DNA of 64,000 nt, taken from assembly GCA_024362935.1 (NCBI GenBank), contig JANCRA010000003.1, forward strand, positions 52,365,844 through 52,429,843. The letters are read 5' to 3'. The notes under the pieces are model-generated. The model worked only from the letters and a program-made list of their open reading frames with translations, ran no database searches and was not told the DNA's origin. How positions within the stretch are numbered: the stretch's first letter is position 1; every line of letters starts with the position of its first letter. The translations under genes were made by a program, and so were the position numbers. This document shows, piece after piece, positions 37,366 to 49,150 of this stretch. This DNA comes from Setophaga petechia. Taxonomy: Eukaryota; Chordata; Aves; Passeriformes; Parulidae.

Positions 37366-40300
37366 CTGGAAAAAAAGGGGTTTGGTTTGTTTGCAGAAGA
37401 GATGGTGGATTAGAAACAGTCACCTCACGTGCAATGCAACAAGCCTGAACGTGGTCAGCAAGTTGGAAACACAACATGGAAACAACGTGGAAACAACAGG
37501 GAAGGAGGAGCCCTGCACATCCCCAGCCCCAGCTCCACAGACAGGCACAGCAGAGCTCCAGACCTACCTATGAGCTTGGAGATGGAGTTATCAGGGCTGG
37601 CCACTGCCTGGATCTGCCCCTTCAGCACAGCCTCCCTCTCAGCTGAGAACGGGGTAAAGCCATGCTGGGAAAGGCAGCTGTTCACCTCAGCACACACCTT
37701 CTCACCCACGGTGGCCAGGGATTCCTTCAGGTTAAAGGAGCTAGAAAACATGAGGTACAGCACAACTGTATTAGTTACTCACTGTTTTCCCACTTTTAAA
37801 AAAGAAATCATTCAATTAGAGTTGCCTTACTTATCAAATGTAGTGGGAAAAGCACAATGTTGATAAAGCCAATTATAAAGATTAATCCAATTATATATAC
37901 CTGAAAAATAAAGCTGAGATCTAAAGCAAGGAAGTAGGAGAACATTCAAGACTTCAAGCCTGAACAATCCATACACATAAGAGCTGACTTTCTGCCTGAG
38001 GACAGCTCTGACTAAAGCAAAACCTGGAGGTGTAATCAGGTGTAAAACCTGGACTCTGCAGGCAGCTCACTGTGCCACACTCAAGTGCCTCTTCCAAGTG
38101 GGAAACAAATCTTGCTCTCTTGTAAAAAAGCTCCCATGGAATGAACTTCACTAGCTCCACAGATTTTTATCTCCCAGGTTTTTGGGGAACCTGGCCCAAA
38201 CTCTGAGCAGGGGCAGCTGCTGGCAGTCTCCTGTGCCAGCCTGGCACCATGAAAAACACACTCTAAAAAGAGCAGCTTGTACAAACCATGAAAGAGCAGA
38301 TTAAGGAAAGACGGCTCTGTGTGAGTTAGCTGAAGAAAAACTGGACTCACAGAAAGACTGCACTTCCTGCAGTCCCCAGCCAGAAAGTGGCTTAAGCTGA
38401 TCATTTCCCAGGGTGCCAGGAGAGCTGCAGCTGCCCTGAGAGCAGCATTGCTGTACTCACGGGAGATGCATTCCTGTCAGCAGCACCTTGACGATGGTTT
38501 TGATCCTCTCTGCAAAGCCAGGCATGTCGATGAGAGCTGGGCCTGCTGCACTGAAGGTGACCAGCAGCACTGTCCCCACCACCAGCAGCTGCTCCAGCTC
38601 CAGCTGCATCTCCAGGAAGCGTGTCTGGTCCATCAGCAGCGTCTGCAGGGAGGGAGGGAGGGAGGGAGGCAGCAGAGCAGGGAGTCAGTCTGCAGGGCTG
38701 GGAAGGGTCGCTGGGCACAGCAGCAAAGGGCCAGGAACAGCAGGCCAGCCTCAGGAGCACAGTGAGAAGCACTGGCTCCTCTCCCCCAGCAAAGCAGCCT
38801 TCAGCACTGAGACAAGTCAGAGCTGCCCCATCTCCCAGTCAGACATCAATGGTTTAGCACTGTGTGTGTTGCCAGGCAATCCCAACAGCTTCTGCTGTGT
38901 GCTGGGAATAGAGGAGTGGAACAAGCACAGAACCAACTTTTCTGTTAAATACCTACTTCTGGAAAAGGCCTGTTCACGTGATCCCACTTGAGAAGCTTCA
39001 GATAGGCCTGATTTTGTACAGCAGTGAAGCACAAGGCAGAAGCTCCACCAGTGGCACCATCATTACAGCGGGGAGGCAACGTTTCATGTCCCAGCTTTGC
39101 AAGATCATCTGCTGCTTCTTGCAACCACTTTGTGACAAGATCTAAAGAATCTGCAAGAGCAGGGGAAAAAACACTTGTTGAGAAAATTCCTTTTCACAGT
39201 TAGGTTCTTCCACCAATAATTTCTAAACAATCCCATCAGTTACTATGACTAATGCCCATGATATCAGGTATGACATGCATTTCATTTATTGCATCAAGCA
39301 GAACATCTAAAACAAAACCACACAGCTACAGGAAATCAGAGGTGAGATGATGCTGGGTAATCATGCCCTACACTGTACTGAAATTAAACTGAATGTACCA
39401 AGGGCACAACTATTGTTCTGGCAGGCTTTTTCTAACCACAGTTTTGGGGCACAAGCCCCAAAAAGTCATTTACCATACTACCAAATTTACCAAATTCTAG
39501 AACTTATAAAAATATCTGAGTTCTTTTCATGATCTACAGGCAAAGACACGCAGTTTACTGGGAGGTCAGGGGGGAAGAAAGAAAGGAACAAAGTCATACT
39601 TGGCTGTTTCTCAAGAAACTCCTGAAACTTCTTTCTTTCATATTCAGCAGACTGCTGCATTAATTTTGGCCTAATACTACTGACAGCGAAGTTTGCCATA
39701 TCCATTTTCATTAGGTCTAATACAGAGAAAATTGCTCTAAACAAACAAACAGAAAAAGTTATTCAAGGCTGCAGATGTTTCAGAGGTGCTGTTTACAAGA
39801 TTTATTACAGGTTGTCTAAAGAAAGAGCAAAAACATGCATGGGAAACAGTAACAGCTTAACAATTTCAGAGCATGAGACAGAGAAAGCTGGAGCAAGCAT
39901 GTACATGCATGCATGTGCCTCTTCCCAGTGGGAAACAAATCTTGCTCTCCTGTAAAAAAGCTTCCATGGAATGAACTTCACTAGCTCCATAGATTTTATC
40001 TCCCAGGATGTGCAGTATTGTATATGAAAAGATATCTGGGTTTCCAAAAGATATCTGGTTTTCCTTGCATGCCATGGCTGTTGGCAGCCTGGAAAGCCAG
40101 CCTCAGTGGGAGGTGAATAATCAGACCCAAGGGGAAAAAAAAGAAAAACAAACAAACAAACACCAAAGAAAAACACCTTCATTTCAAAGCAACCTAATTC
40201 CTGCTGGCAATATTTCTGCTAAGTCAATCCTGAACTCCTGGAAGCTTTTCAAATTAGAAAACAGCAAGGTTAATGAAGCTTCTCCCAACTGCTGAGACCT

Positions 40301-43300
40301 TGAGCTGTTCCATGAGAACATGGTGGCAAAGCAGAAGTCTGGATGCTCCCAGATGTGGACACACACTCCCTTTGGAACTGACAGGGAATTCCACAGGGAC
40401 TGGGGTAAAAAGAGCTCCAGGTGGGAGGAAAGGACAAACTGGCTGGAAGCAGTAATGCTCTTCCCCTAAGCCCCTGTGTGCTTTTTTCACCTTCTGCTGT
40501 TGACATTCAATTCTGATACAAACTGATTATTCATCTGCTACCTTACAGCTTATTTGCATTTGACATTTAAGCAAATGTCCTTCAGTGACATGCAGGAGCC
40601 AGACAAACACTCCAACTCACCAGATCAGAGATGGCCCTTGTTTATGACTCCCAGAGCATCTCTCCCCTTCACACCAACAGCTACATCCTTTTCCCTATTA
40701 CTCTTTTCTTTCTAGGAGTTTAAGTTGCCCCTCCACTTCTAAAATTATTGAAGGGACTCTGAACATGACTAATAAATACATTTCAGTACCTGAAAAGAGG
40801 AACTATTTCATTAATATCTTTCAGTTTCTTAATGTCTTCATCTCGAGCTGGTGCACAAAGAGTCCCCATCATCCCAATAACAAATTTGACCAACTTAGAA
40901 ATGTCAAGGGCCCCATTCTCTGCCTCCTGTTTTATCAAATCCAGGTCAAGAACTTCTGTAATCTGGCTTCTCAGTCTAGTATGACCAGGCAACAAGAACG
41001 AGAGAAGACTCTGAAATGGAAAGTTAACAGTGCATTAGTTCTACATCAAAGACTACAAGGATCCAAACAGTGACTGAACCACCTCTCACAGAAACATAGA
41101 CTCATAAAATGGTTTGGGTCAGGAGAGACCTTAAAGACCACCTAGCTCCAAAAGCCTGCCAGGGGCAGGGTCACCCCACACTAAACCAGTCTGCTTAATG
41201 CCCCATCCAACCTGGCCTTGAACACCACCAGGGATTCTTATCTAAACAATAAATAATTGATTTTTTTTATTTTTAAGCCAATCACTCAGCAACTCCAAGT
41301 GTTTCACCTGACACTGTATGATGCTGAAGTTATTAAGTGGCAAACCCTCTGTGGCACAGATCAAACTTCAGACTGTTGTGCTTGGTTTTATCAGCCCAGT
41401 GTTGGAGCATCTCACTGATTCCATGACTAATAGCAGTGCCATTACATGAAGGAAGCTTGCAATTATGGAACTGGTATTGTTTACCTGTTAATCACCTTAC
41501 ATGGTTTTACATTGGGTTTTATATTCAAATTTTTCCTCTAGGATTATACAGCGTGTATATGTTCACAGTGATACAGTCATGAAAAAGAACAAGAGGATTT
41601 TTTAAGAAAAGCCAAACTCCAACCACTTTTGCTCATTCATATCAGTGCAGCTACTCAAATCCAATCATTTCCCTTCATATGACACCATCTTACCTCTTTA
41701 ATTTCTCCCAATAACTTAATTGCATGATCATACGTTGGGGGATCTTCCTTCAGCTGAGCTTCCAGACAATCCCAGAAAGCTTTATGCACAATATCTCTGA
41801 CTTTCTTCTCTAAGCTGTGAATAAACATGTTAAAAAGAATGATACTGGGCTCTGCACCACCTCACAAAGATAACCTGCAGCTCCTGAAGCACAGCATGTA
41901 ATAATATAGTAATGTAGTAGTAATGATATGATGATTAACAGAGATCCATCATTTAAAAGTACTCAGAAAAGCAATAAAAACTGGACATAGGATTTGGAAT
42001 GGTTTATGTCTTAATACAAGGTTAAGCACCAGCAAAGGTGGCTACAAAGTAAAACCCTTCAAAGTATTTATCACATGCTACATCTAGAAAACTGGACCAA
42101 AATAAAAAGAGCAAAAATTACATTTTGCCTTCAAAAGACCAGAATTCATGTTCCTTTTAAAGGCCCCACAAAGTAAAATCAATTCCACTACATAAAATTC
42201 AATAGTAAACCTAACAGAAATTAAGTAACTTCCCTGACACAAAATCTTGGGTTCCACTACAAAAGTATTGCACCTGCTCTGAGATAAGGGCCCAGATCAG
42301 TTTCTATACAAAAAATAAATTAATTCCACTGCTTCAGTACCAATTCCTAATTCAAAATAGTGACAGTTCCTGTTCACACCAAGTGTAACCTCAACACTGG
42401 CCCCAGTGGAGACCAAGTTCCCTCCATGAAACAAGCACCCCTGTCCCAAATCAAGCCAGGAGGCTGTCAGCCACACCTCTCTGTGTGTGAGACAGAAAAG
42501 CAGAGCATGAAGCTTCCTCTGCTCTCCCTCTCCCCTCTCAGCAGGGCACACAATTACTGCACACTCACACAGAGAAGGAAAGGCTTCCAACTTGAAAGGA
42601 GCAACCTAATAAAACACAGGAATCTCCTCCCAAAATATCCCTGAAGAAACAGACAGGAAAAGCTAAAATAACCAGTTTCCTCTTGCTCCCACAGGCAATG
42701 AAAACTTGCTAAAGGCACTACCTACATCTGCAGCCAGCCTGGGGTACTGGGAAGGCTGCAGCCTCTGAGTCCTGGGCCAAGGGGACACCACAGAAGCCAC
42801 AGCACTCTGGGGTTTGCACCACACATCTCCAACTAATCCAAGAGGTTCTCCTTTCACACACACACATCTGGGGAAGCAGAACTGCACAGTTACCACCCTC
42901 TTCTTATATTCTTTCCTGCTTCCTCCCAGGCAAGGCACCAGGCAGAGCCTTTACCTGAGCCCCCAGAGCTGCTCTGCAGTTCTACAAACACAATTTTATT
43001 TAGTATTTGGTACCAACCTTACCTGTGTTCTGGCAATTCAGCTGGTTTAATCTGGAAGTCTCCATTCACCACAATTTCATGTGCCAGTGCCATGTTGGTG
43101 ACTCCTTTTGCTGTCTCCATGAGCTCTTCTATGGACACAGGCCGGGAGGGACTGGCTGCAACATCAATTACACTGTCAGACAGCTCTCAACAAAAGCCTG
43201 CAGAAAGAGTCTTTTGGACCCTTTCCACCTTATTGACAGTACACAGGGTCAAATGACAGCATCAGCTGAAGATTTTTTTCCTTTTCTTCCCTTCCTGTCC

Positions 43301-45448
43301 CATCTGGTGGATGACACAGGTATGGAGTATTTCAAAACACCAAGGAGTGGATCCCAGTTGATATTCTGGGCTCAGTATGTCAATTGCTTCTATCAAGCTC
43401 TTTTAAAAACCACCTCCAAGCAAAACCTCCCACACAAACCAATACTTCTTTAGGATGGCTTAATAGCATCTTGGCATCTTTCTCCACATTGTAGGAAGAA
43501 ATAATTACAAACAGCAGCATTTCACCATACTACTTCCACAAGCATTGTGCAGATATTGCCATTTCAGTTTTACATTTTTCAAGGAAGTGATTTCATCATT
43601 AAAGCAGTCAACAAACAATCACCATCACTGTTAAGCAGCAGCACACCAGTAGCTAATTATTCTCACTACTTCCAATGCAAATGGCACTCCTCCAAACTCT
43701 TTTTTTTTTTTCCCCAGAGGCCATTAGTCAAACAACAGAGAACAGCAGCACCAATGCTTAAGAGCTGCTCCCCTGGCAGGCACTTGGGAGTGAGCAGGAT
43801 GGGCCAGCAGCCTCAGACTGGGTGACAGGGCTGGTGCCCTGATGGATCCATTCCATTCTCTAGCTCATTCACTTCAGCTACAGTCCAGGCACAGGAGCAA
43901 CATACCAATCCCAAAAGGAAAAGAAACCAAGCAGGGATCTCCATTCCTCCCTGAGAAATGTTTCAGGCAAACTATGACCATCTCATTTGATAATCCATGT
44001 TGATTGTTTTTAAGACAGAAAAGGTCTTTAAAAAGGAAGTGTCCATCACTTGTCTGCCATGCAGAGCTCTTCTGAGTTCATACAGTTGGGTTCCAATGTG
44101 CTTGTTTTTCATCAATATCTTGCTCTTTTCATGCAGCCCTCCTAAATCCTTATTTCCTTCTGCTTGGAGCTGAACCTTGCATAGTGACTCTGGGAACACA
44201 GCAAGGATTGATATTCTGAGAAGAACCAGCAGACAGCAAAGTTCACAGTGCTCTTGTCCAAGTGCCAAATGACTTCACTCCAGCACTGGGAGCTCTAAGA
44301 GCTAAGACTATTTCCTTGGCCAAAGATTGCTCCTGAATCACATCACTTCATTCTCATACCTGCTCCCTTACAGGAGGGAAGGGCTTGAGACCAAACCACC
44401 TCTCTGTGGTACAGTGCAGTGCTAGACTGTGCCATGCTTTTTCCTTCCACGTGTTCAGAGCCTCTCTCCATACAACATCTCATTTCCCACCAGGCAACCA
44501 GCAAGGCATGGGAACAGAAAATCCCTCAGAACATCTCCTCTGAGTAACACCACACTGAACACAGCCAAAAAACAAAAAGAATGCAACAAACAAAATGTTA
44601 CTCCCTACAGAAATACAGAAGCCTGAGCACTTCTGCTTCTTTGAGTCAAATCCCTGGAGCCAAAAACTTCCCCTTGGTTTTATCTACAGATTTGCCAGAA
44701 ATATTGGCTCCCATACTCCATCCAGACCCTCATGTTAAAAGCAGAATGGCAAAGAAAAATATGCCTTAGGAAAAATACACAGTCCTGCTTATATGGGAGT
44801 AGCATTAGGATTAAATATACAACTTTCCATCTATCTTGTATGACAGGCTGACAGGACACCCCTTTGTTGATAACAGCCTTTTCTGCCCTGCAGTGGGAAC
44901 AGGGGCTGCAGCAAGGCAGAAGGTCCAGCTGATAAGGCAAACAGCAGAGTCAGTTTAGCTGGAACACACTGGGGTGGTGTTCATCCATTCCAAGAGCACA
45001 AACACACCAGGATATTTGGGATATATCACCAGGATATTTAGGATACATGTGGCTCAGAGCAACGTGGTCATTGTGTACAATTAAGAAAATGTACCCACTG
45101 TGTGTACAATTAGGGAAATGAAACGGGGAGAAAAGTGTTACAGTGTTTCAAGGTGTCACATCAAGAGTCCCACTGTATTTAACTGCAAGACAGTCAGACT
45201 TGCACAGAATGCTATGAAACATTAGGATTGCCCCCAACAACAATTACAGAACTGACTTTTTGTTTGGTGTATTTCATAAAGCAGTTTTGCTTACACTTGG
45301 GTGTATCATCTCTGTGGCACCCTGGAGCACTCTGTCGTTTCCTTTTTCGGACAGACTGATCCGAGCTGTCCAAGCTCTCCTCCTCATCATCCTCCAGAGC
45401 ATTCAACTTCTCTTCACTTGAATTCAGCTTGTCAGGATGCTGAGACAT
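37130..45448 (-). CDS. TCP11L1: TCP11L1, T-complex protein 11-like 1; 9 coding exons, complete
   Basis: The nine exons join in frame (1,551 nt) to a 516-residue protein. It aligns along its whole length with human TCP11L1 (about 509 aa) and belongs to the TCP11 family, whose founder acts in sperm; the molecular role of the L1 member is not well established. Visible parts are an acidic N-terminus ([13 protein letters not shown], residues about 18-30) and a basic cluster RKRKR at 34-38 that could be a nuclear signal. The TCP11 core then runs from about 60 to 500, with well conserved runs such as [28 protein letters not shown] and [16 protein letters not shown]. The start ATG at 45448 has A at -3. 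The C-terminus is about 11 residues longer than human. The gene is convergent with CSTF3 and tandem with DEPDC7. Confidence 0.96.
37568..37740 (-). CDS. TCP11L1: TCP11L1 coding exon 8 (residues 381-439)
   Basis: Starts [20 protein letters not shown] and ends PDNSISKLI plus one base. The acceptor is TTTTCTAG and the donor GTAGGT. Confidence 0.94.
38085..38178. repeat. Duplicated 94-bp segment, copy A
   Basis: Shares about 95% identity with 39915-40007 in the same orientation: four substitutions and one single-base gap by eye. Both copies lie in TCP11L1 introns, so this is either a local duplication or two copies of a dispersed repeat. Confidence 0.85.
38461..38642 (-). CDS. TCP11L1: TCP11L1 coding exon 7 (residues 321-381)
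   Basis: Starts [20 protein letters not shown] and ends KVLLTGMHL plus two bases of Pro. The donor is GTGAGT. The acceptor CCCTGCAG has a pyrimidine tract made of the (CCCT)n repeat at 38648-38669. Confidence 0.94.
38648..38669. repeat. (GGGA)n microsatellite next to a splice acceptor
   Basis: A tetranucleotide run. On the TCP11L1 strand it reads CCCT repeats ending in CTGCAG at the exon 7 acceptor. Confidence 0.9.
38957..39150 (-). CDS. TCP11L1: TCP11L1 coding exon 6 (residues 256-320)
   Basis: Starts [19 protein letters not shown] and ends [12 protein letters not shown]. The acceptor is CTCTTGCAG and the donor GTAGGT. The middle ([20 protein letters not shown]) is poorly conserved with human and is probably a loop. 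Confidence 0.93.
39600..39736 (-). CDS. TCP11L1: TCP11L1 coding exon 5 (residues 210-256)
   Basis: Starts [20 protein letters not shown] and ends FLEKQP plus one base. The acceptor is TTTGTTTAG and the donor GTATGA. Confidence 0.95.
39915..40007. repeat. Duplicated segment, copy B (93 bp)
   Basis: Partner of 38085-38178, about 1.8 kb away. It begins GTGCCTCTTCCCAGTGGG and ends ATCTCCCAGG. The sequence beyond both ends differs from copy A. Confidence 0.85.
40790..41010 (-). CDS. TCP11L1: TCP11L1 coding exon 4 (residues 137-210)
   Basis: Starts [19 protein letters not shown] and ends INEIVPLF plus two bases of Arg. The acceptor is TCCATTTCAG and the donor GTACTG. Confidence 0.95.
41089..41237 (-). 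mobile_element. CR1-like LINE 3' fragment
   Basis: The run with CATAAAATGGTTTGGGTC, GACCTTAAAGACCACCTAG, and CCCCATCCAACCTGGCCTTG is the classic reverse complement of an avian CR1 3' end. Confidence 0.85.
41694..41814 (-). CDS. TCP11L1: TCP11L1 coding exon 3 (residues 96-136)
   Basis: Starts [20 protein letters not shown] and ends KLLGEIKE. The acceptor is TTATTCACAG and the donor GTAAGA. Confidence 0.94.
43023..43155 (-). CDS. TCP11L1: TCP11L1 coding exon 2 (residues 52-96)
   Basis: Starts [18 protein letters not shown] and continues to [11 protein letters not shown]. The acceptor is GATGTTGCAG and the donor GTAAGG. Confidence 0.94.
45295..45448 (-). CDS. TCP11L1: TCP11L1 coding exon 1 (residues 1-52)
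   Basis: Starts [16 protein letters not shown] and ends RDDTPK plus one base, with donor GTAAGC. An in-frame upstream Met exists but sits before the likely splice acceptor TTGTAAAG (exon start 45460), so the downstream ATG is chosen. Confidence 0.92.
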
Positions 45449-45460
45449 TTTCAGATGGTT

Positions 45461-47974
45461 CTTTACAAAAAGAAAAAAATATGAAAAAGGGAATGAATAA
45501 GCATTTTCTGACACGGCTGAGAGGGTAAACATAACCAAGAGTCCTCTTGATTAAGAAAAAAAATTAAGAATGAAAGAATTCTTATGAGGAGTTATATGAT
45601 GTTATCCCCATAATGACAGGGGACCTGGACTCAGTGACTCACTTCCCATCTCCCACAAAATGGAATGCTTTCAACACAGCTACCATTTACTTAATCTGCA
45701 GTCCTAGTCAGTTCTCAAAAATCTCAAACTGTTCCCTTGCCATAATGATACAGATGAGAGAAAAATATCCTGTTTTCTTTCCTAGCACTGCTTTTGAGAG
45801 AACAACAAAAAACACCTTCAGAACTACGCCATAAACATGTTTTACAAAAGATTATGAGGCCACATTTCCTTACTACACAGCAATAAATCTTCCTGAACAT
45901 AACATATCCCTGAACTATGGTCTGCCCCAACTGCTCACAGCTTAAAAACTTCCCTCTGAGCCATCCAAAAGCATTAAGAAGCAGCAAAAGAACTAGAAAG
46001 AGATACATATAAAATTCTATTCCCATATTTTCATTACATTCAAGAGTCCTGATTTATGCATAAAATATCACAGTTGTTTGGGTTTTTTAATTAAGACAGT
46101 AAAGAATAGCTTTTGTAATTAAAATCTTGGTTTATTAGACATTACATATTAAAGGATATTTATATCACATTGCAGACACCTGCAGGGTACCCAAAGTTAC
46201 ACTGAAAAATTTACCAGCAGAAAACCAAGTCTCACTTGGTTCCTTGTCTTCACTTATTTCATTCTCAGATTTCCCTATCAAGAATGTCATTTCTACATCC
46301 ACCATTGAAAACTATCACACAGGAAGCTGCTGCTCAGGCTTTGATTTAACAGAAACCTCTCAGAGAGCATATGATGTCTCTAAATTAAATAAATTAGATG
46401 TTCTGTGAAGTAGGAGTCCGGAAGAGCTGCTTTCAAAATAAAAGCAAGCTCCTGGAAAAATAACAACTTCCTCCTTCTCCTAGTACATCACCATCCCCAC
46501 TTTCACATTTTGAAATAAACCAAGTTCTCAGCAAGAGAAAGTCTCCAGAGGCACCTCACAGCCACTGAGAGAAAATACAGCATCAAAAGCTACACTGAAG
46601 AGGATGCAGCAGAAGGAAGCAGCAGTGTAGAAATACAAAAGCAGCACTGAGATTTATTTTCATACAACAGCTGTAATAACTAACCCTGCTCCACCAGTGC
46701 TTGAACTGATTGCACAATGTGATTCCTCAGGACAGCTGGGAAGCTCAGGGCATGTAAGGAACAGCTCTGCTCTACAGCAGTGACTCAGGATCATCATCTT
46801 GCCCGATGCCTGAGAGACAACAGCATGCAACACATTGCCCACAGCACTGTGTCATTTCTATTTTAGAAGAGAAAACAGCATGAGAAACTTGGGATGAATA
46901 CCACAGGAGAGCACCCTTGGTACACAGGCATCAGTACAGGTACTGCCAGACTCACTCCACCTCTAGATGGAGGATGAGGAGCTCTGTTAATAAAAGGGCT
47001 GTTCACAGAAAGGAGCACAGCAACCACTGCAATATCAAATATAAAATAGCACTGGTTAAAGAGAGAGAGAGAAACCTGTTGTTGAATCTGGCTAGGATAA
47101 AAGCATTATCAAAAAGGCTTCCACACTCATTCCACATTAGATGGTCGCTCTTCCCATCCATTTCTTCCACAAAGCATCCTCCTGAAGTCAAATCTGAACC
47201 ACAAAGATGATTCAACCAAGCCCTACTAAAGTCTTTAATGCACACAACTCCTAGTGCCTTGCAATCTCTCACTGCACTTTATCCTCATTACCCTGAGAAA
47301 AGCAGAGAAAACCAATAAATCTCATAGAGGGGAAGCTGAGGTTTGAGTTCAGCTGCTTGAGGACTCACAGAAGATAAATGACAGGGACAAGATCATCAGT
47401 CTGATGATTCCTGGCCCCAGTTTTGCCCAGCAGGTCATCATTCCTACCACACTGACTGCACTCTAAAGTGTTGCCTTCCCGAAAATGGCAGCTCAAGAGC
47501 CACAGTTTCCAACCCAGCCCAAATTTCATTTAATTACCATTTGTTTTAGAAAAATCCTATTTCAGCTATGGAGGGCAGGTATTAGAACTCCTGGGCCATT
47601 CTACCAAATGACTGCTCAGCAGATGATGTAAACAGGCACACTTGTTGGTTTAGTTGTTTAGTTTGCAGTAGTCTGCTCTTTTCTGATGGATTACTGCTAT
47701 TATTGCCAGAACACATCTAGAACATATCCTCTTTCCACTGGGTAAATAAGCTTGACAATACCTCTTCCAGAAGCATGACCGTCATCCCTCCTTTCACAGA
47801 AACAATTCCAACTCTTAACAGAGCAAACTCTACTTCTTGCCACTTTCCTCACATTTATTTTTAATGAGAACAGAAATGCAAGAAGAAAAACGCAACAAAT
47901 TAAAATCTAAACAAAACATTTTCCACAGCTTCATTTCATTACAGCTCCTCAAACCATGTGATGGGCACCTGCAC
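45461..47974. other. TCP11L1 first intron, no gene seen
   Basis: Non-coding sequence between the coding part and the CpG island. Short ORFs only; nothing recognisable. Confidence 0.6.
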
Positions 47975-48300
47975 GAAATAAACCTCACTGTGCTGCCCTG
48001 GAGCACACACAGGGTCAGCATGAAATAAACTTCACTGTGCTGCCTTGGAGCACACACGGGGTCGGCATGAAATAAACTTCACTGTGCTGCCTTGGGGCAA
48101 AGACAGGGCAGGCATGAAATAAACCTCACTGTGCTGCCCTGGAGCACACACAGGGCAGGCATGAAATAAACCTCACTGTGCTGCTCTGGAGCACACACTG
48201 AGTGGGCATGAAATAAACCTCACTGTGCTGCCCTGGAGCACACACAGGGTCGGCATGAAATAAACCTCACTGTGCTGCTCTGGAGCACACACAGGGCTGG
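47975..48300. repeat. 47-bp minisatellite, 7 copies
   Basis: Units start at 47975, 48022, 48069, 48116, 48163, 48210 and 48257, an exact 47-bp period. Each begins GAAATAAACCTCACTGTGCT or a one-base variant and continues with GCACACACAGGG-like sequence. Every unit carries AATAAA on the plus strand. The array lies between TCP11L1 exon 2 and its CpG island. ORFs through it are artefacts of the repeat. Confidence 0.95.
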
Positions 48301-48339
48301 AGCAGCAGCTCCTGGCTCCCAGCGCTGTTCCCACAGCCT

Positions 48340-49150
48340 GAGGCAGCCCCGAGAGCCGCCCTGAGCCCCGGCCCAGCACTCCCGGCTCTTTCCCCAGCGC
48401 TGAACTCCCCCTTTCCTCCGTTCCCCTGCCACACCACAGCTGCTTTCCTTCATAACCCTGTAGCAGGCAAGCCGCAGCCTGTCCACCGTCCCCACTGAAG
48501 GGATGCTGTGGAGTCCCGCTGTTTCCTCCGCCGCCGGCTCGGTGTGAGGCCCTGCCAGCCCATCCCTACCGACAGCTCACACGGCACCGTCCCCATCCCC
48601 ACCGGCCCTGCAGCAGCGCCGCCGCTCCCGCCACGTTTTCCTTCGCAAGGCCCGGGAGCTCCGGGCTTCATCAATGTGCGAAGGGGGAGAACGAGCCCGG
48701 AGGGCCGTGGGTTGCTGGGCCGAACGGGTGAGATGCGGTGCTGGGGCCGAGCCCGCCCGGGGCCCGGGCGCTGCGCTGCCCGGCCGGGCCCGGAGCTTCC
48801 GCACCGCCCGCTCGGCGCTGCCGGGCCCGGGCCCTGCCTGTCGCCCCCGGCCCCGCCGCCGCCCTCCGCCCGGGCCGCCCTCCGCCCCGGGCCGCCCCGC
48901 CTTACCGCCCTCGGAGCAGCCGCCGCGGCCGCCGGCTCGGACGGGCCCGGCCCCTCCTGCGGCCGCCGAGCGGGGCTGGGCCGGCGCCGCAGCCACAGCG
49001 CTGGGCGGGCCGCGGCGGCTCCGGGGCGGAGCGAGGGCCCCGCGGCGGAACGGCTGAGGGGCCGCTGCTCGGCCCCGGGGCACGAACGGCGCTGAGGAGC
49101 GGGGCCCGAGCCCAGCAGAGCCCCGCGCGGCCCGACACCGATGGGTGGAT
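48340..49150 (-). promoter_or_regulatory. TCP11L1: CpG island, probable TCP11L1 promoter
   Basis: Very CG-dense sequence with many CCGCC and GGGCGG (Sp1-type) words, placed about 3 kb before the TCP11L1 start codon in the direction of transcription. No other gene start is evident nearby. ORFs of up to 199 codons on both strands reflect composition only. Confidence 0.75.
48906..49050 (-). other. TCP11L1: Candidate non-coding first exon of TCP11L1
   Basis: On the minus strand a good donor, GGGCG|GTAAGG, occurs inside the CpG island with the GT at 48905-48904. It could splice to the acceptor before 45460, giving a 12-nt remainder of 5' UTR ahead of the ATG. The upstream limit of the exon is a guess. 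Confidence 0.4.

Noticed and set aside
41089..41237. Possible extra TCP11L1 exon beside exon 4
   Set aside because: The sequence is a CR1 3' end in reverse complement, a common avian repeat.
47975..48300. Regularly spaced repeat resembling a CRISPR array
   Set aside because: The units are contiguous without unique spacers, and the setting is a vertebrate gene.
47830..48495. Repetitive peptide ORFs over the 47-bp array
   Set aside because: They arise from the minisatellite, whose 47-bp period is not a multiple of three, so the frame changes with each unit.
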